This document shows positions 16,464 through 24,938 of a stretch of 64,000 nt of DNA, one piece after another (the stretch's first letter is position 1; every line of letters starts with the position of its first letter). The notes below the pieces were generated by a model, which saw nothing but the letters and a program-made list of their open reading frames with translations, was not told the DNA's origin and searched no databases. The stretch is from positions 4,588,001 through 4,652,000 of the forward strand of contig NZ_CP009962.1 of the NCBI RefSeq assembly GCF_000786695.1, given 5' to 3'. This stretch comes from Collimonas arenae (GTDB lineage: Bacteria > Pseudomonadota > Gammaproteobacteria > Burkholderiales > Burkholderiaceae_D). The position numbers were made by a program, and so were the translations under genes.

Positions 16464-18227
16464 TTAACCCCTTGCAGTGTTTTGATCGATAGCATCATTG
16501 CTTGCAACCTGTTCAGTGCGGTTTGGATCTTTTACCTCGTTGCGTACGATCGTTACTTCGCCATTACCACGGAATCCTTTGCGGTAACGCCAATATCCTG
16601 TTGGCTCGACAAGGCTTTTGGTAAAACCAGCATAGGAATCGTGAATATAGTCGTCGAAAAGGACTGCCAGCGGCTCAGGCGTCGGTGGCGCTTTCTGCGC
16701 GATGTCCACTACCGCAGGTGCTTCCTGATCTAGCGAACTTAATTCGGACTGCCGATATTCGTGCTCTTTAAGACTCGCACCGGGAGTGCCTTTGACATAA
16801 TCGAGAAACCGCCGAGATCGACTCGCATCGCCTTTGAATGCTATCAACTCGGCATCCCTCACTAATTTCTTGTTCGCATCGATCAACAGTTTACGATCTT
16901 CTGCATTTGCTTTTTGAACTTGATGAAGCTGCTCGTAGCTTTTACATACTTGCCAACGCCAAGTCAGATAAGGTTGCAACCAATTGTGCATCTGGCGCGG
17001 GACCATTGTGGAGGCTGTTAAAAAATTATTGAAGGCTTGTTCCACACGTGGATCTATGATGAACGGATCATGGCCTGAATCGGAGATTGCTAATTTTTTA
17101 TTCAGAGGAACGCCGGCCGCAAGCGCGCATTCCAGCATGTGATTAAGGGGGATTTGTGCCAGTTTGAGCGCGTCGCTCTCGGCTGGAGTCTTGCCGACCG
17201 AAATACCTAGTTCTTCCGGTAGGTAGCCGCCGCCGACATCGCTGTGCGCACCAGGATACGCAAACTCCTGGCAATGCGGCGGCAATATACCGTTCACTCC
17301 AAGTTCATCGAGAGGGAAATTCTTGCGTAGCTCGTGCATTGCCACCATGTGCACACAATTTTCCACTGAAGCAGGAATGAGCAAATTCTTTGGTACAGCC
17401 CAGCCTTTATGTCCATCGGTGCTATTCGTAATGGCCCCAAATATGCCAGACAATATCCCCGCTGAAGCCACCGTATCCATCAGACCGACAAAGCGTAAAC
17501 GGACGGTGATGCCCGCCAGTTTACCGTCTGACAGCAGTTGATCTAGCCACTGGCAAAACACACGAGCTTGTGCCGCTCCGCGTGAAAAACCGAATACATC
17601 CACGAAGCATTCTTTGATGTCAGGTTTGCCATGCGCTGCAAGTTTTTTCTCTAACAGTTTTGACTGTTTTTCTAGAAAATCTTGCCGACGATAACCTTCA
17701 GCTGCATCTGGCATTAACAAACCATATTTTATCCCTAGAGCTTCTAACGGCTTTTGGTCTGATTCAAGTGGTTCACCTGGGCCGTTGCGACATAGAGCTT
17801 TAACCTGTGCGGCATTGAATAGTTTCTGATCGTCGTAAGCCCGTTGATGTATTGAATTAAAAATTGCCAATAAGCCAAATATTATGCGGCTCTCACAACC
17901 CAAACCAAAGCCATTGCCGAAAGTGCTATGTCCCATTTCTCCAATTTCGATAAAAGGGGTGCCTACACCCGGGACATAAATCCGATAAAGACCATCTGCC
18001 GGTTCTTGCGGATAAGCGTCGGACAACCTCACAATATTGCTATGCCCCAGCTTCGGCTTATCTTCGTCACGGTTATTATTTGTGCCGTCGAAAAATAAGC
18101 CGACATGCAAATTTTCTTCACATTTTCCAAAATCAAGATGATGCTTAGGGACAACCATCGTAATCCCTTGGGCTGGGGCTTGGCGAGTTGGCGCAACGGC
18201 AAAAGTGAGTTCTTCTATCATCTCCAA
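16464..18227 (-). CDS. T6SS lipase effector, DUF2235 (Tle1-like)
   Basis: A 587-residue alpha/beta-hydrolase of the DUF2235 family, the catalytic fold of Tle1 phospholipase effectors that attack membranes of rival cells. The signature LFFDGTNNN lies at residues 44-52. The nucleophile motif GFSRG is at 213-217 (Ser215). Asp251 in GLMDTVAS and His328 in PGAHSDVGGGY complete a probable triad. The first 30 residues have no signal peptide, consistent with T6SS delivery. The C-terminal 150 residues are charged and less conserved. It overlaps the DUF3304 gene upstream by 10 bases, which argues for coupled effector-immunity expression. PAAR follows downstream. Confidence 0.88.
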   Translation of the reverse strand: MEMIEELTFAVAPTRQAPAQGITMVVPKHHLDFGKCEENLHVGLFFDGTNNNRDEDKPKLGHSNIVRLSDAYPQEPADGLYRIYVPGVGTPFIEIGEMGHSTFGNGFGLGCESRIIFGLLAIFNSIHQRAYDDQKLFNAAQVKALCRNGPGEPLESDQKPLEALGIKYGLLMPDAAEGYRRQDFLEKQSKLLEKKLAAHGKPDIKECFVDVFGFSRGAAQARVFCQWLDQLLSDGKLAGITVRLRFVGLMDTVASAGILSGIFGAITNSTDGHKGWAVPKNLLIPASVENCVHMVAMHELRKNFPLDELGVNGILPPHCQEFAYPGAHSDVGGGYLPEELGISVGKTPAESDALKLAQIPLNHMLECALAAGVPLNKKLAISDSGHDPFIIDPRVEQAFNNFLTASTMVPRQMHNWLQPYLTWRWQVCKSYEQLHQVQKANAEDRKLLIDANKKLVRDAELIAFKGDASRSRRFLDYVKGTPGASLKEHEYRQSELSSLDQEAPAVVDIAQKAPPTPEPLAVLFDDYIHDSYAGFTKSLVEPTGYWRYRKGFRGNGEVTIVRNEVKDPNRTEQVASNDAIDQNTARG

Positions 18228-18850
18228 TCCCCATATTTTTTAAGATTTGCTTCTCGTTTCCGCCCTATTTCATCCAATTCTTCCGGTGTAAATAGAGCAT
18301 CAATAGGCGTGCCGACAGTCGCGATATCTGCCGCATGCGAGTCATTGCGTTGAATTGGGTGGAGTTTGCTAAGAGAACCGGGGGAACTAGAAACTACGCG
18401 TACCTTCCCCCCGGCGAAAAAATGGACATACACTTGCTCAGGCGCGTCGTATTTTTCGACCGGAACTCTAGCTTTGTAACGTTCGAAAGTAATACTCTTA
18501 TAGTTTCCGTGATCCGTCTCTGTGAGATTTTCTTTGCTCCAATCACCCACGGCCCAACGTACCTCGACGGTCAGATCAGGCCGCCATTGATTCGGCAACG
18601 CCACGCAGCAGACGGTGCCGCCGCCGCCGCCGCCTCGCCCAACATTGCCACCACCTGCGCCGTTAACATAAAAATCAGAAATATTGAAATCCCTGCCAAT
18701 GTGCTGAACGCCAGTTAAGCCAACAGGTGTGAAATTGTCCTCACCTGCTCCAGCCTGAAAACTGGCGCATCCGGTAAAAATAAATGCTAATAAGGACATA
18801 GCGACTGTATGGAACCAGCTAAGTCGCCCTTTTTTTTGAAATGGCTTCAT
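18218..18850 (-). CDS. DUF3304 lipoprotein, candidate immunity protein
   Basis: A 210-residue lipoprotein. The start at 18850 gives a basic N-terminus, a hydrophobic stretch and the lipobox-like FTGC with Cys about residue 28. The mature part has the DUF3304 core: FTPVGLTGVQH, SDFYVNGAGGGN, a glycine run, then GGTVCCVALPNQWRP and VEVRWAVGDW. The gene overlaps the Tle1-like effector by 10 bases. Immunity proteins of Tle1 effectors are typically periplasmic or outer-membrane lipoproteins, so a protective role is a reasonable inference but not visible directly. A GGC-repeat-like DNA stretch encodes the run of six glycines. Confidence 0.8.
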   Translation of the reverse strand: MKPFQKKGRLSWFHTVAMSLLAFIFTGCASFQAGAGEDNFTPVGLTGVQHIGRDFNISDFYVNGAGGGNVGRGGGGGGTVCCVALPNQWRPDLTVEVRWAVGDWSKENLTETDHGNYKSITFERYKARVPVEKYDAPEQVYVHFFAGGKVRVVSSSPGSLSKLHPIQRNDSHAADIATVGTPIDALFTPEELDEIGRKREANLKKYGDWR

Positions 18851-18881
18851 TAATTTATTCCTAACGATAAGCTTCTGATAA

Positions 18882-19682
18882 TCACAGTATCTCTTCAACA
18901 TGCCCATCTTCTTTAAGACGCAATATAGGGCGATAAAAAGCATTCGCTTCCAGACTTTCACCGTAGGCAACAATGAGACTGGTGGAGATGCTGGAACATT
19001 GCCGCGCATTTTTCATTTCTTTAATAATTTCGGCGCGCCTGCTTTCTATGGCTTGTTCTGAGATCGCATATTTTTTTCTTTCCTCATAAGGCAAGGTGCG
19101 ATTAAATGCCTTGCCAATTACGAACGCCATCTTGCTGTATTCCAGCATCGACATATTTTTGGCGCTTTTATTAATATCTGGAAATTGTAAATCTCCCCCC
19201 ATGCCCTTACGATTGGCGTCGTCGATAATTTCCTGAGTTACTTTCAAAAGTAGCGCTTTGTACTCCACATTTAATTGATCTAGTTTCTGAGTTGGATTTC
19301 CCAAGACTTCTTTTTCTTCTATCGCTAACGTGTTTTCAAAAAGAGCACCCGATATTACGAGCGCTGCTTGCCAGCTCAAATCCGGATGCTGTTTATGAAA
19401 CTCCTTTTCAAAATCAGGTTGGGCTCCATCCTCTTTGGCAGAATTTATAAAGCGATATGTTTCTGCGTAACTTCGGATGTCTTGATCCGACAACTCAAGA
19501 TTTTTTTCGATAGCAATTTTTTTGGTTTCTTGTATCAAAACCTCATTCGGAACCCTATAGACGAGTTTTTTACAAAAGCTCTCAGACGGCACACTGTCGT
19601 CTGTTGTCACAGCCATGCTTGACAGTGATGATAGCGTCAGTAGGAGTATTGGGAAAAATTTTGACCAGTTGTGAAATCGCAC
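18882..19682 (-). CDS. Exported hypothetical protein of the T6SS island
   Basis: A 266-residue protein with an N-terminal signal peptide (basic MRFHNWSK, hydrophobic FPILLLTLSSLSSMA). The mature part is mostly charged and predicted alpha-helical, with only two cysteines near residues 37 and 232, and there are no transmembrane segments. No family is recognised. It is sandwiched between the DUF4123 adaptor and the DUF3304 lipoprotein in a tight leftward block (24 and 31 base gaps). This position is usual for effectors, immunity proteins or accessory factors of a vgrG island. With a Sec signal it is more likely an immunity or periplasmic partner than a secreted toxin. Confidence 0.75.
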   Translation of the reverse strand: MRFHNWSKFFPILLLTLSSLSSMAVTTDDSVPSESFCKKLVYRVPNEVLIQETKKIAIEKNLELSDQDIRSYAETYRFINSAKEDGAQPDFEKEFHKQHPDLSWQAALVISGALFENTLAIEEKEVLGNPTQKLDQLNVEYKALLLKVTQEIIDDANRKGMGGDLQFPDINKSAKNMSMLEYSKMAFVIGKAFNRTLPYEERKKYAISEQAIESRRAEIIKEMKNARQCSSISTSLIVAYGESLEANAFYRPILRLKEDGHVEEIL

Positions 19683-19706
19683 TAGCTGCTTTCATTACGT
19701 TGAATA

Positions 19707-20525
19707 TCAAAGGCGAATTGCCGCTTGCTGTAAATCACGACAAATAGAAGCAGTATTTTTTTGCGCAAGTATATCGGGCAACTCGGGATGCATTAACAGT
19801 CCTCCGCGGGTATCAAAAATTGCGCTGGCAAGTGAAAACAACACTCCATTATCGTAGTGACCCGCAGCATGCCAAATACGCCTGGCCTCACTTGCCCATT
19901 GGTGCTGCTCTACTGGATTGCCCGATAAGGTTTGACCATAGCGCATACGCTGCACGTTTCCAATCAACTGATCTGCTGCTGCCGATTCCTTCAGGCTTTC
20001 AACCTGTTGAGCGGTCAGAATAAATGGCGTAGCTACGGGTGCTTGCTCTTGATCAGCCTGTGGCAATGTGGTCAGTGTCCCATCTCGCTCATGAACGCAC
20101 CAACGTACAACAGGACCAACGAAGGTTGTCCATTGCGCCGGTGTTAATACGTGCGCCAGCGCCGGCAAGATGCAGCAATCTGCAAAGCGCAATGTAGGTT
20201 CTTTACCCGTATCTAGTCTGACGCAAATAAAGTGACGCAGATGCTGCGCCAACTGCTGGTGCGTCAGTACTGTTTCTATAATGGAGACATGCAACTGCGG
20301 TTGCCTGGCATTTACCAATGCCATCATCAACTCAAGCTGTCCAGCTCGTTCAGCGGCTTCGATATCGATCACCAGCGGACTAACAGTGGCTGCGTCTTCT
20401 CTGTAGATTGGGATCAGCCACGCGGGACGCGCGTCTGACATCATCGACAGAAAAGCTTCTGTGCCACCTAGCATAGCGCTATCGATTAGCAGAAATGAGG
20501 AAATTTTAGGAATGGTTTCTGTCAT
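19707..20525 (-). CDS. DUF4123 family T6SS effector adaptor
   Basis: A 272-residue cytoplasmic protein of the DUF4123 (Tap/TEC chaperone) family, which loads an effector onto its cognate VgrG. Visible family features are the N-terminal FLLIDSAMLGG, the PLVIDIE segment, the HLRHFICVRLDTGKEPTLRFADCCILP block and the following LTPAQWTTFVGPVVRWC. It begins in the last 4 bases of vgrG (ATGA overlap), the standard vgrG-adaptor arrangement. By position its client is the DUF2235 lipase three genes downstream. Confidence 0.88.
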   Translation of the reverse strand: MTETIPKISSFLLIDSAMLGGTEAFLSMMSDARPAWLIPIYREDAATVSPLVIDIEAAERAGQLELMMALVNARQPQLHVSIIETVLTHQQLAQHLRHFICVRLDTGKEPTLRFADCCILPALAHVLTPAQWTTFVGPVVRWCVHERDGTLTTLPQADQEQAPVATPFILTAQQVESLKESAAADQLIGNVQRMRYGQTLSGNPVEQHQWASEARRIWHAAGHYDNGVLFSLASAIFDTRGGLLMHPELPDILAQKNTASICRDLQQAAIRL

Positions 20526-23017
20526 GACGGATTGGCGAATGGGTCATTTCTCTTTGCTGCTTTCAACAGGCAAGGGATGCAAATGTCATGATCCGGCAAC
20601 TGGCCGGCGAATTGTAATGGCTTGGCTTGCGGCCCCATGGTCTGGTGGTTTGCTGCGTGGACTTCATGACCGCCAGGGGTATATTCCTTGATGCCGTCTT
20701 TACTGATGACAATCTCACTGCCGCCACCGTTGAGGCGTATGCCGACTTTGGCTTTAAGATTAATCCAGTCCGTGGTGCTGATGATATCGACCACCTTCTG
20801 CGCCAGCAGTTCCATGTCGTCGCTTTGCGCCTGAATCTGTACCTTGCCACTAGCAGCAATCAGCTTAATACCAAGCTTGTGCACAAAGACTGACCACATG
20901 TCTTGTACTGCCGCGAAAAACGATTTTCCGGTGGCGATAGACACGTGGCCACCTGTCGTCAATGCAGTATGTTCAGTGCTGGCGATATGAGTGGACGCTG
21001 CGGTCGTGGTCTCTATCCCGCTAGGACTCGCCACCACCAGATGGGGCTTCGCCAGTTCGGGAAATTTCCCGTCACCGCCGCCGCTGCCTTTGATTTCGTC
21101 GTTTTGCGTTTTGATCGCCTTGGTGACGTCGGTCTGGTCGGCTTCGTTGCCTTGAGCCTGATGTCCTTTCGCCAGTCCAGCCAACTGCTCATGCAGGTCT
21201 CTAGATTGCGTCAAGCGCGAGACTGTCTCGCCCATATCGGTGATATGAGACGCGGCCTTGGGCCTGGCCTCGGTGCTTATAAGCATGCCCTTCGATCTCA
21301 CTACGCCATGACCATCTGACCTCAGCTCAAACCCATTTCCGCGAGCATCCTGGCGGCCTGCATTGTTTTCAATGCGCGTAATGCTGCCTAGCGAAAGCTG
21401 GCTATCAAATGCGTCGCTGCGTACCTGCGTCTGTATGGCACCATTGCTATCATCGAACAGGACGTGGCCGGAACGGCCGCCAGGGGTGTTGCCACCCTTT
21501 GGCACCAGTTCCCGGCTGCGCATGCCGGACAACGCGCTTTGGGCCGGCAAGGCCCAGGGCGGCATGTTGTTTTGGCTGGTGACCGATCCGGTAATAATGG
21601 GGCGGTCGCAATTGCCATCCAGCCATTGCACGATCACCAGTTGGCCGATGCGCGGAATGGCGACGAATCCCTGGTCAGCCCCTGCCCAACCGCTGGACAC
21701 TCTTATCCACGCTGAACTGTCCTGATCGTTTTTTCCGACACGGTCCCAGTGAAATTGCACCTTTACGCGGCCATAATTATCGACGTGAAGATTCTCGCCG
21801 GCAGGGCCAACGACTGTTGCCGTCTGCAAGCCGTAGATGCGTGTTTCTTCGCTGTTGTAGCCGCGCCCAGGATGCCAGGGGATTTTCTTGCGGATGCACA
21901 CCACAGTGTTGGTATAGGCCGGTGCCGCATCGACGTTTTGCAGGTAATTATTGGTGGCGCTGTGTTCGACGCTGATGACGAGGAATTCGTGATCCTGCTC
22001 TTCGCTCCGCTTATCGCTACGTGAGGACCAGTCTTCAGAAAAATGCCCTGTCAGACGGAACGTGCGCCCGGGTTGCAAGAACCGGCAGTTACCGCCGCCA
22101 TCGAAAGTTTTTGCAACGGCCTCAGGCTCCCCCATCCTCACACGGCTTAGACGATCGCCGTCTTGCATGTTGGAGAAGCCATATGCACCCACGTATTTAT
22201 ATGATTCCACCACCGGCACGGCCCCTTGTTTATTGATCGTGGGGACGCTCACTTCTTGCGGGCGAGAATTTTTGAAATCAAAGCTGGTGAGTGCGACGGT
22301 CGATATCGAAAACTGGCGAACCGGGGACCAGTCGGCAATGGCGTCTTCTTCTATCGCGCCGGCATGGCGCTGAAACGGAACATCATGCTTGCCGTCTATG
22401 GGCTGGGCATAGGTCGAATCATCCGACAATTTCAGGGTATGTCCCTTGGCATCATGCTCATAGTGATAATGCCAGCCCAAATTTTCCCAGCGGCGATGCA
22501 ACAGGTTGGCATCGCTTTCTGCGAATTGAAATATTTCGGTGGTCACCGGATCAGTGTGGCGCAGATTGCAATCCCAGACTGCATGCGCACCGTAATCGGC
22601 AAACACGTTGGCGCTTAAATCCTGCAAGGACAACTGATGGAAAATATAGTTGTCCTTCCTTGACTTGAGGTAAGCCAGCCATGGCACAAGCCGCGCTTCA
22701 TAAAATGCAACGCTGCCGTCGGTACGCTTAAACCGGAAGCTCTCGACGTAACCAGTGAAGTAGCGGGAGGTTCCATCTCCGCGAACGAGCTCTGCACAGA
22801 GCAGCTTGCCCATCATGGTTTTGAGCGGGATGTTTGCGTCATCGCTTAACAACTCAAGCGTGTAAGAAAAATCCCGGCTTAACGCTTCGCTGGCATCCAG
22901 CCGATTGATCAATAACTCAGCCTTCGGGCCGTCCTTATTAATGAACGACAGAAGCAAAATTCTGTTGTGTTGACGACCCTGCGTCAGGCTTTGCAGTGAT
23001 TTTACGGCGTCAGACAT
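20522..23017 (-). CDS. vgrG: Type VI secretion spike protein VgrG
   Basis: An 831-residue spike protein forming the trimeric tip below PAAR. The N-terminal gp27/gp44-like region spans about residues 20-400 (RYFTGYVESF; AESDANLLHRRWENLGWHY). The gp5 OB-fold follows (NYGRVKVQFHWDR and SSAWIRVSSGWAG, then GFVAIPRIGQLVIVQWLDG). The DUF2345 beta-helix (about 640-790) carries repeating short strands such as GKVQIQAQSDDMELLAQK. The C-terminal tail ends with the CIPCLLKAAKRNDPF segment. There is no fused toxin domain. AAGGG lies 5 bases before the ATG. It is the first gene of the leftward island; no tss structural genes lie in the window, so the apparatus is encoded elsewhere. Confidence 0.95.
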   Translation of the reverse strand: MSDAVKSLQSLTQGRQHNRILLLSFINKDGPKAELLINRLDASEALSRDFSYTLELLSDDANIPLKTMMGKLLCAELVRGDGTSRYFTGYVESFRFKRTDGSVAFYEARLVPWLAYLKSRKDNYIFHQLSLQDLSANVFADYGAHAVWDCNLRHTDPVTTEIFQFAESDANLLHRRWENLGWHYHYEHDAKGHTLKLSDDSTYAQPIDGKHDVPFQRHAGAIEEDAIADWSPVRQFSISTVALTSFDFKNSRPQEVSVPTINKQGAVPVVESYKYVGAYGFSNMQDGDRLSRVRMGEPEAVAKTFDGGGNCRFLQPGRTFRLTGHFSEDWSSRSDKRSEEQDHEFLVISVEHSATNNYLQNVDAAPAYTNTVVCIRKKIPWHPGRGYNSEETRIYGLQTATVVGPAGENLHVDNYGRVKVQFHWDRVGKNDQDSSAWIRVSSGWAGADQGFVAIPRIGQLVIVQWLDGNCDRPIITGSVTSQNNMPPWALPAQSALSGMRSRELVPKGGNTPGGRSGHVLFDDSNGAIQTQVRSDAFDSQLSLGSITRIENNAGRQDARGNGFELRSDGHGVVRSKGMLISTEARPKAASHITDMGETVSRLTQSRDLHEQLAGLAKGHQAQGNEADQTDVTKAIKTQNDEIKGSGGGDGKFPELAKPHLVVASPSGIETTTAASTHIASTEHTALTTGGHVSIATGKSFFAAVQDMWSVFVHKLGIKLIAASGKVQIQAQSDDMELLAQKVVDIISTTDWINLKAKVGIRLNGGGSEIVISKDGIKEYTPGGHEVHAANHQTMGPQAKPLQFAGQLPDHDICIPCLLKAAKRNDPFANPS

Positions 23018-23362
23018 GGGAACCCTTTATTGAGATGCAATATTACCCAGCGGAAATGAGGTGTGATTTTAACAAACAATACTGATTAATTTGCAAGCCC
23101 GCATTTGCGCATTGTTGGCAAATCGTGACAAAAACCAGTTTTCGTAGAGCAATAATCCTACACCCATGCAGGCATATGGCATTGCAAACAATTGTGTCTT
23201 TAGTCACGAATAAATTGCAAGAATAGCATTGTTTTTATCGATGCAGTATTGCCCCTCCCTATCTCCCACATCCACCGAGTAGGGTAATTAGCAAGATTGA
23301 CAGATGAGTGGACTGCACCGGCGACGGCTTCCAGGCTTGGTGGCAAATCGCGGCTGGAATCA
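23018..23362. other. Non-coding interval upstream of vgrG
   Basis: About 345 AT-richer bases with no credible gene or strong hairpin. It must hold the promoter of the T6SS island on the minus strand. It marks a composition change between the vgrG island and the following GC-rich SDR gene. Confidence 0.45.
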
Positions 23363-24139
23363 TTACCGGTACCCGGCCTCAATCACCAACTCTGTCCCGC
23401 TGACAAACCGGCTCGCATCGGACGCCAGATACAGAATCCCCGCGGCCACATCCGTCGCCGAACCCCGCCCCGTCAGCATCTGCACCTCCGCCAGATCAAC
23501 CAGCCTCTGCGTCAGGTCCCCTTGCTTGCGCAAAGCCTCCACCAGCGCTGGTGGCCGCGAAAAACCCGGATGAATCGTATTGACACGGATATTGCGCGCC
23601 GCATAGCGCATCGCATTCATATTGGCCATCCGCAGCGCCGCCTTCGCCGCATGGTCGGCCGCTTCATGCCGCTCATCCTCTAGCGCACACAAAGACAGCA
23701 CATTGACGATAGAGCCGCCACCGGCCCGCTCCATCGCCGCGATGACGTGCTTGGTGCAGAGGATGCTGCCGTTGACGTTGGCCGACATGGCCTTCTCCCA
23801 CTGCGCCAGCGAGAGTCCCTGCGCCGACGGATTGTCGGCATCGATGCCGGCGCTGTTGACCAGGATATCGATACGGCCGAAATGGCCCTCCACCGCCGCC
23901 ATCACTTGTTGCACTGCTTTGCGGTCGCTGACATCGAGCGACCAGAACCTGGCCCGGCCCTGGGCGCTGCCAAGCAGCCAGGCAACGACCTGACCCTCCT
24001 GCTCGCGCACGTCCAGGATTGCCAGCCTGGCGCCGGCGGTGGAGAGCGCGCAGGCGATGTGGAGTGCGATACCGCGCGCGGCGCCGGTGACCAGGGCGAC
24101 TTTGTTTTTGAGGGAGAAGTAGGCGTTGAGTTGGTTCAT
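23363..24139 (-). CDS. SDR-fold protein lacking the catalytic tyrosine
   Basis: A 258-residue short-chain dehydrogenase-fold protein; the start at 24139 gives MNQLNAYFSLKNKVALVTG. The nucleotide-binding motif is TGAARGIA (residues 18-25, with Ala replacing the last Gly), then LDVSD and NSAG (95-98). Ser149 is present. The usual Tyr-x-x-x-Lys reads D-H-A-A-K at residues 162-166, so the catalytic Tyr is Asp while Lys166 is kept. The C-terminal LYLASDASRFVSGTELVIEAGY is typical. It may still bind a nucleotide but not catalyse the normal redox reaction; a binding or regulatory role is possible. No operon partner is close. Confidence 0.85.
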   Translation of the reverse strand: MNQLNAYFSLKNKVALVTGAARGIALHIACALSTAGARLAILDVREQEGQVVAWLLGSAQGRARFWSLDVSDRKAVQQVMAAVEGHFGRIDILVNSAGIDADNPSAQGLSLAQWEKAMSANVNGSILCTKHVIAAMERAGGGSIVNVLSLCALEDERHEAADHAAKAALRMANMNAMRYAARNIRVNTIHPGFSRPPALVEALRKQGDLTQRLVDLAEVQMLTGRGSATDVAAGILYLASDASRFVSGTELVIEAGYR

Positions 24140-24360
24140 GGCGGCATGGTATTTAAAGTGCCTCCCCCACTCCTGATGCATACAAGTTTCCAATCAAGTC
24201 CTTTTCACTCCCTTGTAAGCGACATTTTTTGCTTCAAAGAACTAAGATGATCGTAGTTGTTAGCTCAAGTCGCGTATGGAGGTTTCTCAAGTTATATGCT
24301 CCCGACGCACTTATGCTGCAGGAGCATCCCCAGCAAACAGCAATTCTTGCAATCCAAACA

Positions 24361-24374
24361 ATACCAATTGGTAT
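24361..24374. promoter_or_regulatory. Perfect 14-bp palindrome upstream of the HTH gene
   Basis: ATACCAATTGGTAT is fully self-complementary. A partial second copy, TTTGGTACT, lies 16 bases further right. The position 59 bases before the start suits an operator for autoregulation. Confidence 0.4.
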
Positions 24375-24432
24375 TAAATAAAACAACTGTTTGGTACTCC
24401 ATATTGAGGATGCGAGTCTTGACAATTGCCTT

Positions 24433-24822
24433 ATGCATACACCAACAGAAAAAAGAGGGTTTTCCGAGCGACTACGTGGTGCGCTTGCCCAAGCATCGCC
24501 TTCGGTGACGACATCCAGCGAACTGGCAAGACAGTTTTCGTTGCGCTACAAAGAGGGCTCGATTACGCCAGGAGCGGTACGTAAATGGTGGAATGGCGAA
24601 GTAATCCCTGCCGAAGACAAACTTGATGTTTTAGCCGCGTGGCTTAAAGTGCCTAAACATTGGCTGCGGCACGGAGATGCTCCAAAAAACAAGAAAGGTG
24701 AGCATCCCAACGAAGCGAACAACGCAGAGGAGATAATTCTGTTGCAGCGCTGGCGATCATTGTCAGCCAGTAGGCGCAAGATAGTTTTGGCGCTACTGAC
24801 TGAATTGGGGAAAGATTCCTAG
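24433..24822 (+). CDS. HTH domain protein, phage-repressor-like
   Basis: A 129-residue protein; the start at 24433 gives MHTPTEKRGFSERLRGALAQ. The middle (about residues 20-75) reads ELARQFSLRYKEGSITPGAVRKWWNG, then IPAEDKLDVLAAWLKVP and KHWLRHG. This is the pattern of small lambda-repressor-like HTH proteins common as single genes in betaproteobacteria. The C-terminus (ILLQRWRSLSASRRKIVLALL) is helical. A TTGACA-like box lies at 24419-24424, very close to the start. A palindrome at 24361 could be its operator. The target genes are unknown. Confidence 0.75.
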   Translation: MHTPTEKRGFSERLRGALAQASPSVTTSSELARQFSLRYKEGSITPGAVRKWWNGEVIPAEDKLDVLAAWLKVPKHWLRHGDAPKNKKGEHPNEANNAEEIILLQRWRSLSASRRKIVLALLTELGKDS

Positions 24823-24938
24823 CGCTAAACAAACTCAATCGTGGAGATCCCTCCATATGGAACGCAGGTTTAGGTCTTGCGATAACACATTCCAAACGCC
24901 AGATCTGAGATCCTAACTCTGCCCCCTCCCCGCGAGAC

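Noticed and set aside
14957..23017. Prophage tail origin of the vgrG/PAAR region
   Set aside because: No capsid, portal, terminase, tape-measure or lysis genes; DUF4123, DUF2235 and DUF3304 are T6SS companions.
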